Shown here: in pieces, positions 1 to 9,988 of the stretch
How the letters are laid out: every line of letters starts with the position of its first letter
Numbering within the stretch: position 1 is the stretch's first letter
Source: Pseudomonadales bacterium
GTDB taxonomy: Bacteria; Pseudomonadota; Gammaproteobacteria; Pseudomonadales; Azotimanducaceae
Assembly: GCA_023300545.1 (NCBI GenBank)
Contig: JALZVT010000010.1
Location: forward strand, 1 to 64,000
DNA length: 64,000 nucleotides
Direction of reading: 5' to 3'
Notes under the pieces: generated by a model
The model's database searches: none
Told to the model about the DNA's origin: nothing
The model's input: the letters and a program-made list of their open reading frames with translations, nothing else
Made by a program: the position numbers and the translations under genes

Positions 1-734
1 GAATCCAGAACCACTCGCAACGGCTGGCGAATGCCCTCTTCGCTCCCTGCTGCAGCAGAATGCCCATGCGAACGACCAGCAAATCGCGCGTCTCTTACTG
101 TCAGGGCCGGATCGTCCGCCACCACGGTTCCCGCACCGGTAATAATCGCGCAACTGCGCGCCCGCCAGTACTGCACGTCGCGGCGCGCCAGTTTGCCGGT
201 GATCCATTTGCTTTCACCGGACGCCATAGCGGTGGCACCATCGAGGGATTGAGCAATTTTGATGCGAATATAGGGTCGCCCCAGCAGCATGTTGGTCGCG
301 TGTCCATAGACCAGCCGCTCAGCTTCAGGCAGTTCTTCAACGTCAACCTGAACACCCGCTTTGCGCAAAATCGCCACACCCTCACCCGCCACCTTGGGGT
401 GCGGATCTAACTTGGCGACAACCACGCGAGCGATGCCAGCATCTAGCAATCCGGTGGTACAGGCTGGTGTCCGCCCGACATGACAGCAAGGCTCAAGCGA
501 AACATAGGCTGTGGCACCCACGATCTCTGCCGCCGTGTGACGCAACCGAGCATCCGCAAGCGCGTTCACTTCGGCGTGAGCCGTACCACTGCGCAAATGC
601 GCGCCCGAGCCAAGCAGTGCGCCCTTGTTCACCAGCACGCAACCCACCCTAGGATTTGCAGTGACGGAAAACACGCCAAGCTCCGCCAGCTGCACCGCTC
701 GCCGTAAAAACAATCTGTCAGCGGCGTCTAGCAC
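1..734 (-). CDS. ribD: Riboflavin biosynthesis protein RibD (deaminase/reductase), 3' end cut by window edge
   Basis: This is the bifunctional enzyme of riboflavin synthesis: an N-terminal zinc deaminase and a C-terminal NADPH reductase acting on the pyrimidine intermediate. Translating the minus strand gives a deaminase start (AVQLAELGVFSVTANPRVGC), the HAEVN zinc/catalytic motif and the PCCHVGRTPAC zinc motif. The reductase domain follows (SLDGATAMASGESKWITG) and runs off the left edge at RQPLRVVLD. About 244 residues are present of a usual 360 or so. No ATG is available; a GTG seven bases after the nrdR stop gives the family-like N-terminus. It follows glyA and nrdR in one direction, the common nrdR-ribD order. 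Confidence 0.9.
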   Translation of the reverse strand, partial: MLDAADRLFLRRAVQLAELGVFSVTANPRVGCVLVNKGALLGSGAHLRSGTAHAEVNALADARLRHTAAEIVGATAYVSLEPCCHVGRTPACTTGLLDAGIARVVVAKLDPHPKVAGEGVAILRKAGVQVDVEELPEAERLVYGHATNMLLGRPYIRIKIAQSLDGATAMASGESKWITGKLARRDVQYWRARSCAIITGAGTVVADDPALTVRDARFAGRSHGHSAAAGSEEGIRQPLRVVLD

Positions 735-741
735 AACCCGA

Positions 742-1251
742 CTAACGTTTGCGGCGCGCAGGAGCGCCAGGGCTCGGGGCGCTACTGGCAATATCGGCTG
801 GCACGCCGGTCAACCGCGTAATCTCTGCCTGAAACTCTGCAATGTCTTGAAAATCGCGATACACGGATGCAAAGCGCACGTAAGCCACCACGTCGAGATC
901 TTTCAATTCTTCCATCACAAGCTCGCCAACCGCTCGCGACGGTAACTCCCGTTCACCCGTACTGCGCAGCCTGTGCATGATCCGCAGCAACGCACTCTCT
1001 ACCGCCTCGGTGCTAACTGGACGCTTTTCCAGTGAGCGCTGCAGACCGGCACGCAGCTTGTCTTCGTTGAAAGGCTCGCGACCGCCATCGCTTTTAACAA
1101 CGCGCGGCATAACCAGCTCTGCGGTTTCGAAAGTAGTGAACCGTTCTTCACAGGTTTGGCACGAACGCCGCCGACGCACCTGATCGCCCTCAGCCACCAG
1201 CCGGGAATCGATTACCTTGGTGTCATCGGCACCACAGAACGGGCAGTGCAT
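742..1251 (-). CDS. nrdR: Transcriptional repressor NrdR
   Basis: NrdR is the zinc-finger/ATP-cone repressor of ribonucleotide reductase genes, sensing ATP and dATP. The 169-residue protein has the N-terminal zinc ribbon (Cys3, Cys6, Cys31, Cys34; [16 protein letters not shown]) followed by the ATP-cone domain ([20 protein letters not shown]). The family is usually about 150-160 residues; the extra length is a Pro/Ala/Arg-rich tail ([14 protein letters not shown]). Its ATG directly abuts the glyA stop (TAA-ATG), so it is probably translated in coupling with glyA, and ribD follows seven bases later. Confidence 0.95.
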   Translation of the reverse strand: MHCPFCGADDTKVIDSRLVAEGDQVRRRRSCQTCEERFTTFETAELVMPRVVKSDGGREPFNEDKLRAGLQRSLEKRPVSTEAVESALLRIMHRLRSTGERELPSRAVGELVMEELKDLDVVAYVRFASVYRDFQDIAEFQAEITRLTGVPADIASSAPSPGAPARRKR

Positions 1252-2547
1252 TTACTTGCCGTAGACCGGATGCGCGGCACACAGAGCCAACACTTTGTCA
1301 CGCACAGAAGCAATGACGGCCTCGTTGTCGATCTCATCCAGCACGTCGCACATCCAACCCGTAAGCTGGGCACATTCGCTTTCGCTGAAACCACGTCGCG
1401 TGACGGCTGGGCTGCCGATGCGCAAACCCGAGGTGACAAAGGGTGAGCGCGGATCGTTAGGCACTGCGTTTTTATTGACGGTGATGTTTGCCGCGCCAAG
1501 CGCGGCATCAGCCGCCTTGCCCGTGATGTCTTTACTGATCAAATCAAGCAAAAACAGATGATTGTCGGTACCGCCAGAAACGATGTCGTAGCCGCGCTCC
1601 TGAAACACCCGAGCCATGGCTTGGGCATTGAGTACAACACGCTTCTGATAGGCACGGAACTCAGCAGACATCGCTTCCTTAAAACACACCGCCTTACCCG
1701 CAATAACGTGCATCAGCGGGCCGCCCTGAGAACCAGGAAACAGCGCTGAATTCAGTTTCTTCTCGATGGCCGCATCACCATCAGCGCCCCGCTTGGCCAG
1801 AATAATGCCGCCGCGTGGTCCAGCCAGTGTTTTGTGCGTGGTTGAGGTCACGACATGAGCGTGTGGAATAGGGCTGGGGTATTCGCCGGCTGCAACTAAA
1901 CCCGCAACGTGGGCCATATCAACCATGAAGTAGGCGCCAACCGAATCAGCAATCTCGCGGAACCGTGCCCAGTCGAGCTTGCGCGAGTAGGCCGAGAAAC
2001 CAGCAATGACCATCTTCGGCTGATGTTCGGTTGCCAGTCGCTGCACCTCGTCGTAATCCACTTCGCCCGTCTCAGGGTTCAATCCGTACTGCACCGCGTT
2101 ATAGAGCTTGCCGGAAAAGTTGGGCGCAGCACCATGGGTCAGATGGCCACCCGCGTCGAGGCTCATGCCCAAAATCGTATCGCCACCCTGCAACAGCGCC
2201 AAAAACACGGCTGCGTTAGCCTGGGAGCCAGAGTGCGGCTGAACATTTGCATAGTCGGCACCAAACAGCGCCTTCACACGCTCAATGGCCAGCACTTCCA
2301 CCTGGTCAACGTACTCACAACCGCCGTAGTAACGCTTGCCGGGGTAGCCCTCGGCGTATTTGTTGGTGAGCTGGCTGCCCTGAGCTTCCATTACCAGCGC
2401 GCTGGTGTAGTTTTCGGAGGCAATAAGCTCAACATGCTCTTCCTGCCGGCGGTTTTCGTTTTCGATAGCAGCCCACAGATCGGCATCAAATTCGGCAATG
2501 CTGCCTGTCGCTGCGCGAGAAATTGGGGATACGGCGGATTCAGCCAT
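1252..2547 (-). CDS. glyA: Serine hydroxymethyltransferase
   Basis: This PLP enzyme interconverts serine and glycine while charging tetrahydrofolate with a one-carbon unit. The 431-residue product shows the SHMT N-terminus ([10 protein letters not shown]), the [12 protein letters not shown] motif, and the PLP-lysine region ([14 protein letters not shown]). An in-frame ATG lies 75 bases further upstream, but the ATG used here has a good ribosome site (TTGAGGA) and gives the normal family length. glyA-nrdR-ribD form one transcription unit reading away from ettA. Confidence 0.96.
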   Translation of the reverse strand: MAESAVSPISRAATGSIAEFDADLWAAIENENRRQEEHVELIASENYTSALVMEAQGSQLTNKYAEGYPGKRYYGGCEYVDQVEVLAIERVKALFGADYANVQPHSGSQANAAVFLALLQGGDTILGMSLDAGGHLTHGAAPNFSGKLYNAVQYGLNPETGEVDYDEVQRLATEHQPKMVIAGFSAYSRKLDWARFREIADSVGAYFMVDMAHVAGLVAAGEYPSPIPHAHVVTSTTHKTLAGPRGGIILAKRGADGDAAIEKKLNSALFPGSQGGPLMHVIAGKAVCFKEAMSAEFRAYQKRVVLNAQAMARVFQERGYDIVSGGTDNHLFLLDLISKDITGKAADAALGAANITVNKNAVPNDPRSPFVTSGLRIGSPAVTRRGFSESECAQLTGWMCDVLDEIDNEAVIASVRDKVLALCAAHPVYGK

Positions 2548-2571
2548 GCGTGGCGTCCTCAAGGAATAATT

Positions 2572-2591
2572 GGGATGCCCTATTGTATCCC
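2572..2591 (-). promoter_or_regulatory. Inverted repeat with possible -10 box in the glyA leader/promoter
   Basis: On the minus strand an inverted repeat GGGAT...ATCCC encloses TACAAT, a good -10 hexamer, 25-44 bases before the glyA start. The matching -35 is weak, so either a promoter under control of a repressor at the repeat or a leader hairpin is possible. The rest of the 208-base divergent glyA/ettA gap shows no other clear signal. Confidence 0.3.
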
Positions 2592-2755
2592 AGTGGCCTC
2601 TGCGACGAGAACCCGCGGGCACGAGAGTGCCTCATGACCAGCATGCAAGGCGTAAATAGAGCCCTATAACGAACCTTAACCATCAGGCGGGTTGGCACGC
2701 GCCTTCAAAGGCCCAATAATCGCTGCCCTGAAACAACAGGTCGGCACCAAACCCC

Positions 2756-4426
2756 ATGGCTCAATACGTCTACACCATGCAGGGCGTCTCAAAGATCGTT
2801 CCGCCCAAGCGCGTGATCCTTGAGAACATTCATCTCAGCTTCTTCCCCGGCGCCAAAATTGGCGTACTGGGTTTGAACGGCTCCGGTAAGTCGAGCCTGC
2901 TGCGCATCATGGCGGGCGAAGACACCGAGTTTGATGGCGAAGCGCGGCCCCAGAAAGAGATTCGAGTGGGCTACCTGCCTCAGGAACCACAGCTCGATCC
3001 GGAATTGGATGTTCGCGGCAACGTAGAGAAGGGTCTGGGCGAGGTTATGACGCTGCTGAATGAGTTCAATGCCATCAGCGAAAAGTTTGCCGAGCCCATG
3101 TCAGATGACGAGATGAACACGCTGCTCGAACGCCAAGGTGAACTGCAGGGCGCCATCGACTCGGCTGACGGCTGGGACATCGATCGCACTCTGGAAATAG
3201 CGGCTGACGCGCTACGCCTGCCGGCCTGGGATCAGTCGATCGACAAGCTATCTGGTGGTGAAGCCCGACGCGTCGCGCTCTGCGCTCTGCTGCTGTCCAA
3301 ACCCGACATGCTGTTACTTGACGAACCAACCAACCACCTCGACGCAGAGAGTGTGGCCTGGCTCGAACGCTTCCTCGACACGTTCTCAGGCACCGTCGTG
3401 GCCGTTACACACGATCGCTATTTTCTCGACAACGTGGCCGGCTGGATTCTCGAACTCGATCGTGGCCGCGGCATACCGTACGAGGGCAATTACTCAGCCT
3501 GGCTCGAAACTAAAGACGCCCGCCTTGCCTCTGAAGCGAGCAAGGAAAAGGCCCACCAGCGCGCCATCAAATCAGAATTGGAATGGGTGCGCAGCAACGC
3601 AAAAGGTCGTCAGTCGAAAAGCAAAGCACGCCTCGCTCGCTTTGAAGAACTGATGAGCGAAGACAACCAAAAACGCGCCGAAACCACTGAGCTGTACATT
3701 CCTCCGGGCGAGCGCTTGGGCGAAAAAGTAATACACCTAAACAATGTCTCCAAAGGCTTTGACGATCGACTGCTTATCGACGATTTGTCTTGCGAAATAC
3801 CTCAGGGCGCCATTGTTGGAATCATCGGCGGCAATGGCGCGGGTAAGTCCACTTTTTTCCGCATGCTAACAGGCGAAGAGACACCCGACTCAGGGAATGT
3901 CGAATTTGGCGACAGCGTTGACCTCGCCTACGTTGACCAAAGCCGTGATGAGCTCGACGCCAAGAAAACCGTTTGGGAAGAAATTTCAGATGGCTTAGAC
4001 ATCATGAAGATTGGTAAATACGAAACCGCCAGCCGGGGTTACGTTAGCCGATTCAACTTCAAAGGCTCTGACCAGCAGAAGCACATTGGCACACTGTCAG
4101 GTGGCGAACGTAATCGAGTGCATCTCGCAAAACTGCTAAAACGCGGCGCTAACGTTCTGTTACTGGATGAACCCACCAACGATCTTGATGTAGAAACGTT
4201 GCGGGCACTGGAAGAAGCGATTCTCAATTTCCCAGGCACTGTATTGGTCATATCACACGATCGCTGGTTTCTCGATCGCATAGCCACGCATATGTTGGCC
4301 TTCGAGGGCGACAGTCATGTTGAATGGTTTGCTGGCAACTTCAGCGACTATGAAGCTGATCGAAAGCGCCGACTCGGTGATGACACAGCTCCATCCCGAT
4401 TGGTTCACAAACGGATCAACCGATAA
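2756..4426 (+). CDS. ettA: Energy-dependent translational throttle protein EttA (ABC-F ATPase)
   Basis: EttA binds the ribosomal E site and gates entry into elongation according to ATP/ADP ratio. The 556-residue protein has two ABC ATPase domains without membrane segments. The N-terminus ([20 protein letters not shown]) is diagnostic of EttA within ABC-F. The first domain has Walker [10 protein letters not shown], signature [12 protein letters not shown] and Walker [13 protein letters not shown] linker rich in Lys/Arg follows, and the second domain has [21 protein letters not shown] and [11 protein letters not shown]. The start has only a weak Shine-Dalgarno sequence. It is divergent from glyA. 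Confidence 0.95.
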   Translation: MAQYVYTMQGVSKIVPPKRVILENIHLSFFPGAKIGVLGLNGSGKSSLLRIMAGEDTEFDGEARPQKEIRVGYLPQEPQLDPELDVRGNVEKGLGEVMTLLNEFNAISEKFAEPMSDDEMNTLLERQGELQGAIDSADGWDIDRTLEIAADALRLPAWDQSIDKLSGGEARRVALCALLLSKPDMLLLDEPTNHLDAESVAWLERFLDTFSGTVVAVTHDRYFLDNVAGWILELDRGRGIPYEGNYSAWLETKDARLASEASKEKAHQRAIKSELEWVRSNAKGRQSKSKARLARFEELMSEDNQKRAETTELYIPPGERLGEKVIHLNNVSKGFDDRLLIDDLSCEIPQGAIVGIIGGNGAGKSTFFRMLTGEETPDSGNVEFGDSVDLAYVDQSRDELDAKKTVWEEISDGLDIMKIGKYETASRGYVSRFNFKGSDQQKHIGTLSGGERNRVHLAKLLKRGANVLLLDEPTNDLDVETLRALEEAILNFPGTVLVISHDRWFLDRIATHMLAFEGDSHVEWFAGNFSDYEADRKRRLGDDTAPSRLVHKRINR

Positions 4427-4456
4427 GAGAAAAGCGTTTTCCCAAGAGGATACAAA

Positions 4457-4924
4457 ATGTCTCATGAGATCCGTCCCGGCCAACTGGCTGACGTCGACCA
4501 AATTGCTGCGATGCTGCCAGACTTGGCAAGTTTTGAAATGATCGCAGGCCGCAACCCCCGCGACCTTTGGGAAGGCGACCTGGCAACACTGCACCGTTGG
4601 CGTGACGGCATGGAGCCCAACATTATGGTGCATGTTGCAGAATCTGCCGACGGCCATGTTGAGGGCTTCACCATGGTGCGCCTGCGCGAAGAAGCCATGA
4701 GTCACGAACCAAGCTCACACCTCGAGGCTATTGTCGTTCACGAGAACGCACGAGGTGCCGGCCTTGGGAAAAAACTGCTGTTCAACGCAGAGGCACGCGC
4801 GAACTCTGCAGGCGCCACATCTATGACGCTGCACGTGTTTGGCAACAACAAACGTGCGCGCGCGGTGTATCGCAAAACGGGTTATGCCGAAGAGATGATC
4901 CGCGCCATCAAACCTCTGTCTTAA
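4457..4924 (+). CDS. GNAT-family N-acetyltransferase
   Basis: This 155-residue protein is a small acetyl-CoA-dependent transferase of unknown substrate. The acetyl-CoA binding loop is visible as VVHENARGAGLGKKLLFNAE (about residues 94-113), followed by the late GNAT segment LHVFGNNKRARAVYRKTGYAEEM typical of motif B. It begins 30 bases after ettA with an AAGAGGA-type ribosome site, so it is probably co-transcribed with it. The acceptor cannot be predicted. Confidence 0.85.
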   Translation: MSHEIRPGQLADVDQIAAMLPDLASFEMIAGRNPRDLWEGDLATLHRWRDGMEPNIMVHVAESADGHVEGFTMVRLREEAMSHEPSSHLEAIVVHENARGAGLGKKLLFNAEARANSAGATSMTLHVFGNNKRARAVYRKTGYAEEMIRAIKPLS

Positions 4925-4945
4925 ACCGCGAAGCGAGCACTAGAA

Positions 4946-6130
4946 CTGAACAACGACAATCTACCGCGTGACCTGACCAGCAGCAGGGCGCTCACTCTCA
5001 CACTGCTCGTGTGCGGCACGGTGCTTGGGCTTGCCGGCACAGACCTTGTACTGCCTGCAATTCCAACGCTACCGAATTCACTGGCAGGCACGATCGAACA
5101 GGCACAGCTGGTGCTGGCGGCCTATGCCGCAGGCTCAGGTATCGGCCTGTTGTTCTTTGGCGAGTTAGGCGCCCGCTACGATCAACGGCGTTTACTTATG
5201 GCGTCGCTGGCCGGGTTCGCCGTGCTGTCGTTGCTAGCGACCATGACCACATCAGTGCTAGCGCTGGTTGGCGTGCGCCTGCTGCAGGGTTTTGCCGGCT
5301 CAGCCGCCGCTGTGTTTGCGCCTGGCATGATTCGAAAAATGTTCAACGAGGCGGCCGCTATGCGAGCACTGGGGCTAATGGGCAGCATCGAGTCGATGGT
5401 TCCTGCACTGGCCCCGATACTCGGCGCCTGGTTGTTGATCTATTACGACTGGCAAATTTCCTTTGTCATTATCGGCGCACTGTCTGCCGTGCTGGCGGTG
5501 GTCTGGTTGTTCTTCCCAAGCCTTCTGCCAAGCGTACGCTCAACCCAGTCGAGCCAAGGCTACGGCACCCTGCTGCAGAATCGGCAATTCCAGAACTATG
5601 CCCTGAGCCAGGCATTCACGCTGGGTGGCCTGCTGATCTTCGTATTTGGCGCGCCAACGGTTATCACCCTCAGCATGGGTGGCAGCCTGAGTGACTTTGT
5701 CATCATGCAAGTTATCGGCATCGCGTTTTACGTGGCGAGTGCCAACCTTGTCGGGCTGACCGTCGAGCGGTTTGGCGCTCAAACCATGATTCTGCTCGGT
5801 TCAGTAATGGGCGCCATCGGCTTCAGCAGCATTTTTGCCTACTCCATTTGGGGCGCGAACAACCCGCAGGTGCTGTGGGGGCTATTCGCCATCAGTAACC
5901 TGGGTCTTGGGCTGCGCGGGCCACCGGGGTTTTATAACGCCGTGCTCGCCGCTGGCGACAACGATGCACGGGGCGCCGCCCTGATGTTGTTGTATGTGCT
6001 GATGACCGCCGCACTGGGAACCGCCGCCGTGGCCCCCTTTATCGAGCTCGGACTCATGCCATTAAGCTTCGCCGCCACCCTAGTCACCTGGGCATCCGTG
6101 GCTCTTGTGATGCGCACAAATGCCAGCTAG
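4946..6130 (+). CDS. MFS transporter (multidrug/Bcr-CflA-like), start codon uncertain
   Basis: This is a major facilitator superfamily exporter with about 12 hydrophobic segments over roughly 390 residues. The first helix (CGTVLGLAGTDLVLPAIP) and the loop after helix 2 (GELGARYDQRRLLM) are typical of Bcr/CflA-like drug transporters. The frame is open from the GNAT stop codon, yet contains no ATG. The first GTG is at 5009 and would cut into helix 1. A CTG at 4946, preceded by GAAGCGAG, gives a natural N-terminus (LNNDNLPRDLTSSRA) and is used here provisionally. The substrate is unknown. Confidence 0.8.
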   Translation: MNNDNLPRDLTSSRALTLTLLVCGTVLGLAGTDLVLPAIPTLPNSLAGTIEQAQLVLAAYAAGSGIGLLFFGELGARYDQRRLLMASLAGFAVLSLLATMTTSVLALVGVRLLQGFAGSAAAVFAPGMIRKMFNEAAAMRALGLMGSIESMVPALAPILGAWLLIYYDWQISFVIIGALSAVLAVVWLFFPSLLPSVRSTQSSQGYGTLLQNRQFQNYALSQAFTLGGLLIFVFGAPTVITLSMGGSLSDFVIMQVIGIAFYVASANLVGLTVERFGAQTMILLGSVMGAIGFSSIFAYSIWGANNPQVLWGLFAISNLGLGLRGPPGFYNAVLAAGDNDARGAALMLLYVLMTAALGTAAVAPFIELGLMPLSFAATLVTWASVALVMRTNAS

Positions 6131-6296
6131 CGGCAGCCTCGTAGCGGCCAAATCCTAAATACCTACACCCATGTCGATTTATCTCATCCCAACATCCCTC
6201 AACCCTGCTCCCTAATTCCGGCTAAGATAGGCGTAAGACTGCGGCCTACCGCGGCAACCACTTCGGACACTGAAATCACTTTTAAGGGAAGGCCCC

Positions 6297-7484
6297 ATGA
6301 GCACATCTACCTTTCAATACCTCGACCGCGCGCTCGGCCAACTCCGCGATCTGGGTCTAATGCCAGAAAAAGCGGAAGAAGCGCCTGTTGTTGCACTGCT
6401 TGAGCGTATTAGTGACATCGATGAAGACAAGGTATTGGCTATCGCCCGCACCCTGTCCCAAGCCTCCGTATTTAACGAGGTGGTGCGCGAACAGGTGTCG
6501 CTGATGAATCTCGGAGAACGCTACGAAGTCATCACCAAATCCTTCAATAGCATTCGCGACGACGCCAAGTCGATGGTGAAGCAGGTTGAAGATGGAAAAA
6601 TTGATACCTTCGAACGCATCGGCAATGTCTGGATGAAAGTGACTCGCGGCGATATCGCCTCACGCTTTGACACCATCAAACAAACCTATCTGGAAGTCGC
6701 AAGCGACTCCGCTGACCAGATCGAACGCGAGCACACCATTCTGAACGCGTATCAGGATTTCCGCGGTGCAATGAAAGAAGCAGAAATTTACGCCCTTGAG
6801 GTCATGCGCAAAGCGGAAGACCTATGGGAAACGGAAAAAACTCGCCTGGGCGACGCTATGAACTCGGTCAACGATTTTGTCGGTGAGGATCTCGCTGCCC
6901 GCGCAAAGCTTGAGTTAACCCGCGACGAGCGTCTGCGGGATTTGCAGTTTGCTGAAGATCGCTATCAAATCGCTAAAGACTTATCCGATAACCTGACGGT
7001 GAACTACAACACTTCAGAAGTTGTGATGGCGCGTTTAATGCAGACCACCTCCGCGAAAGAACGTGTGTACAAGCAATCAATCACGTTCTTTGGCACCAAC
7101 GAAACCGTCCTCACCGCACTGTCTGCATCGTTCACAGGCCTGTTTGGCTTACACGAATCAACCCAGGCATTGGAAGCCATGAAAGACGGCGTTTCCAAGA
7201 GCCTTGAAGATCTCGCGGACATCGGCGGCAAAGTACAGGAAGCGGCTATTCGGGCCGGCTACGGACCAACCATTCGCGCCGAGTCGGTGCAGAAGCTGGT
7301 TGATTCGGTAGTGGGCTTCCAAGAACGCTCCACCATGATCATCGCGGAGATGCGTGTGCTCTCCACCAAAAACGCTGCCGAAATACGCGACGCCGTTGAA
7401 GACGGCAAACAACGGCTCGCGCATCTGGTGAAATCTGGCAACGGCTTGCCACCACCTGCCCACGCTCAAAACTCGGGTAAGTAA
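6297..7484 (+). CDS. Cytosolic coiled-coil protein, first gene of a three-gene cassette
   Basis: No function is recognised for this 395-residue, mostly helical protein, which has no signal peptide and no membrane segment. It is acidic and rich in heptad-like stretches (RFDTIKQTYLEVASDSADQI; KEAEIYALEVMRKAEDLWET). The last 20 residues are a Pro-rich tail. Its fold pattern vaguely recalls TelA/toxic-anion-resistance helical proteins, but that is only an impression. A strong ribosome site (AGGGAAGG) precedes the ATG. The next gene starts two bases after its stop, so it surely belongs to one operon with the next two genes. Confidence 0.8.
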   Translation: MSTSTFQYLDRALGQLRDLGLMPEKAEEAPVVALLERISDIDEDKVLAIARTLSQASVFNEVVREQVSLMNLGERYEVITKSFNSIRDDAKSMVKQVEDGKIDTFERIGNVWMKVTRGDIASRFDTIKQTYLEVASDSADQIEREHTILNAYQDFRGAMKEAEIYALEVMRKAEDLWETEKTRLGDAMNSVNDFVGEDLAARAKLELTRDERLRDLQFAEDRYQIAKDLSDNLTVNYNTSEVVMARLMQTTSAKERVYKQSITFFGTNETVLTALSASFTGLFGLHESTQALEAMKDGVSKSLEDLADIGGKVQEAAIRAGYGPTIRAESVQKLVDSVVGFQERSTMIIAEMRVLSTKNAAEIRDAVEDGKQRLAHLVKSGNGLPPPAHAQNSGK

Positions 7485-7486
7485 AG

Positions 7487-8443
7487 TTGGCTGAGTTGTC
7501 AGAAGAAATTGCAACTGCGCAACCTGCAACAGGCTCAACTGCAGACGACGAACGCGCGCCACTCGACGAACTGATGCAGGCAATGGACGTTGTGGACACC
7601 CTGCGCCACAGCGAAAGTGTTGTCGAGCGGGAGCTCAACGCTGAAGGTCGGCGCGCGCGATTGATCGACCGGCTGCGCGATATCTATCGAGGCCAGGGCA
7701 TCGAAGTTAGCGATGCTGTGCTCGAGCAAGGCGTGCAAGCGCTCGAAGAAGACCGCTTCAGTTACACGCCACCTCCTGAAACCTTTGCCACACGTATGGC
7801 GCGTATGTATGTGCGTCGCAACCTGTGGGGCAAACCGGTTGCGTTGCTGCTGGGCATCATTCTAATAGCGCTTGCCGGCTACCTGTTTCTGGTCAAGCTG
7901 CCGCAACTGCGTGAACAGTCCGCATTGCCCGAGAGCATTAACAACACCTTTGGTCAGATTGTGCAGATTGCCGACTCGTCAACCGCCACCGACCAGGCGC
8001 AAATACTGCTACAAGACGCACGATCAGCGATCGATCAAACCGACTATCCCACCGCAAACGGTCACCGACTCGAACTGGAAGAAATCCTGCAAAACCTCCA
8101 AAGCGAATACGAGCTGCGTGTTTTGGCCCGCCCGAACGAGTCTTCTGGCGTTTGGCGCGTACCCTCGATCAACCCCAATGCGCGTAACTACTATTTGATT
8201 GTCGAAGCCATCGACAAAAACGGTGACCGCTTGCGTCTACCCATAGAAAACGAAGAAGACGGTAAAGTGCGTAGCGTTTCAAAGTGGGGCATACGCGTCG
8301 AACTGGCAACCTTTGAGGCGGTCCAGGCAGACAAACGCGATGACGGTATTATTCAAGGCGACGTTATTGGCCGCAAACAACGCGGCAAACTCGCACTCGA
8401 CTACCTAGTGCCGACTACCGGCGACACAATCACAGACTGGTAG
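7487..8443 (+). CDS. DUF6384-like single-pass membrane protein
   Basis: This 318-residue protein has a helical N-terminal cytosolic half (about 1-105) with a DELMQAMDVVDTLRHSESVV segment. One clear membrane helix follows at about 120-140 (KPVALLLGIILIALAGYLFL), then a further domain of about 170 residues with a beta-rich end (YYLIVEAIDKNGDRLRLPIE). It resembles, from memory, the uncharacterised DUF6384 family. The start is a TTG two bases after the upstream stop; no ATG is suitably placed. It probably anchors the cassette's soluble partners to the inner membrane (inference). Confidence 0.75.
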   Translation: MAELSEEIATAQPATGSTADDERAPLDELMQAMDVVDTLRHSESVVERELNAEGRRARLIDRLRDIYRGQGIEVSDAVLEQGVQALEEDRFSYTPPPETFATRMARMYVRRNLWGKPVALLLGIILIALAGYLFLVKLPQLREQSALPESINNTFGQIVQIADSSTATDQAQILLQDARSAIDQTDYPTANGHRLELEEILQNLQSEYELRVLARPNESSGVWRVPSINPNARNYYLIVEAIDKNGDRLRLPIENEEDGKVRSVSKWGIRVELATFEAVQADKRDDGIIQGDVIGRKQRGKLALDYLVPTTGDTITDW

Positions 8444-8447
8444 CCCC

Positions 8448-9968
8448 ATGCTTAGCGGACGCGACACACTCTTACAGATTGAACGCACCCTGCGCGGTGT
8501 ACGGGACGAATCCGACCGGCTTGGCCGCGAGGTTAAAACAACAGCTGAGCAGCTGGCACGAAATCGGCAGCAGCAGACGAACTCAATACGACAGCTTGCC
8601 CAGCTGCGGTTAAGTGAACTCGAACGCGGTGAACTGTTCGACTCTCTCGATAGCGCAGACCGCCGGGCGCAGCAAGCCATAAACGATCGAGACCAGGCGT
8701 ATGCCCAACTTGAAGAAGACTTGCTGACTGCCCGCCGCGCGCTAGAGGCCTCAGAGGCCCAACGTAAACTCGTGCACGGCGACGTCGATCACGCCGCCCA
8801 ACGACTGGCCAACGGAGAGGCCAAGGTGCAGCGCGATCTCGAAGAAGACGCGGCCTACCAAACACAGCTCGCCAAGGTGCGAAACGCTACCAAGGTGGCT
8901 GACTCTGCGACCGAGAAAACCGAGTTGGCCGAAGCCGATCGTATCGAGAAGGGCAAGCCGTTTGAAGAGGACGTGCTCTTTAACTATCTGTGGGCACGCA
9001 AACACGGCACGAGCGAATACCGCTCGGGCTTGATCGCCAGATGGCTGGACGGCTGGGTGGCCGGCATCATCAACTACCAACACTCTCGACCAACCTACTT
9101 CAACCTGCTTGAAATTCCACGCCGCTTACGTCAACACGCGCAGCGTCGACAACTCGAAGCTGAAGACGAACTGGAAACGCTACGCCAGCTGGAAGTTCGG
9201 GCTTCTCACCAACAGGGCATTCCCAGTCTGATTGAACAGCTCGCCATTGCCGAACGTCGGCAAGACGACATCGACGGGCTAATAGACCAGACCGAGGCAG
9301 AACTTGGCAAGCTAACGGAATCTCGGGCAGCCTTTGGTGCCGGCAACGACCTATATATTCAGAAAGGTCTCGCAGTGCTCGGCGAAGCACTGCAACGTAA
9401 AGACGCTGGCGCGCTCACACACCGAGCACATAGCACCTACGACCGGCACGACGATGCACTGGTCGACGAACTTCTTGAACTGCGTGAAGCCGAAGAGATG
9501 TTCGCAACCGAACTGGACGACAACCGCCGCACCCAAACGAACCAAATTTCGCGACTAAAAGAAATCGAAGCGGTACGTCGGCGCTTTAAGAGCAAGCGGT
9601 TCGACGATCTGCGCTCAGGCTTCAGCGACAACTCAGCCGTTGAAGCGGTACTTGGCCAATTTCTTCGCGGACTGGTTGGCGGCAATGAACTCTGGCGGGT
9701 ACTGGAGCGCTTACAACGTCATCGCGATGTCGGCGCCTGGCCCGATTTTGGCTCGGGTGGCTTCGGCACCCAACGTTCGCGGGGGCGAGCGCCAAACTGG
9801 CACTGGCCCGGCAACAAGCGCGGCGGCTGGCGCCTACCCAGCGGCGGTGGTTATCGCTCCAGAGGCGGTAGTTTTGGGCGCCGCAGCGGTGGTTCGCGTG
9901 GCGGCTTTGGTCGCAGTGGTGGTGGTTCACGTGGCGGTGGCGGATTTAAAACGGGCGGTGGGTTTTAG
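8448..9968 (+). CDS. Coiled-coil protein with Gly/Arg-rich (RGG-like) C-terminal tail
   Basis: No known function. The 506-residue protein begins with long charged coiled coil (about 1-150), a central helical domain containing a conserved-looking tryptophan/tyrosine stretch (ARKHGTSEYRSGLIARWLDG), and more coiled coil to about 400. The last 70 or so residues are low complexity (WHWPGNKRGGWRLPSGGGYR, then repeated SRGG/GGF units) ending in GGGF. Such tails bind RNA or promote condensation in other proteins. No signal peptide is seen. The ATG follows the previous stop by four bases, so the cassette is one operon. Confidence 0.78.
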   Translation: MLSGRDTLLQIERTLRGVRDESDRLGREVKTTAEQLARNRQQQTNSIRQLAQLRLSELERGELFDSLDSADRRAQQAINDRDQAYAQLEEDLLTARRALEASEAQRKLVHGDVDHAAQRLANGEAKVQRDLEEDAAYQTQLAKVRNATKVADSATEKTELAEADRIEKGKPFEEDVLFNYLWARKHGTSEYRSGLIARWLDGWVAGIINYQHSRPTYFNLLEIPRRLRQHAQRRQLEAEDELETLRQLEVRASHQQGIPSLIEQLAIAERRQDDIDGLIDQTEAELGKLTESRAAFGAGNDLYIQKGLAVLGEALQRKDAGALTHRAHSTYDRHDDALVDELLELREAEEMFATELDDNRRTQTNQISRLKEIEAVRRRFKSKRFDDLRSGFSDNSAVEAVLGQFLRGLVGGNELWRVLERLQRHRDVGAWPDFGSGGFGTQRSRGRAPNWHWPGNKRGGWRLPSGGGYRSRGGSFGRRSGGSRGGFGRSGGGSRGGGGFKTGGGF

Positions 9969-9988
9969 CCAACTCGCCGCTATGGCGC

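Noticed and set aside
1909-2637. 242-residue plus-strand frame antisense to glyA
   Set aside because: It mirrors the well-conserved glyA coding sequence; composition is that of an antisense shadow.
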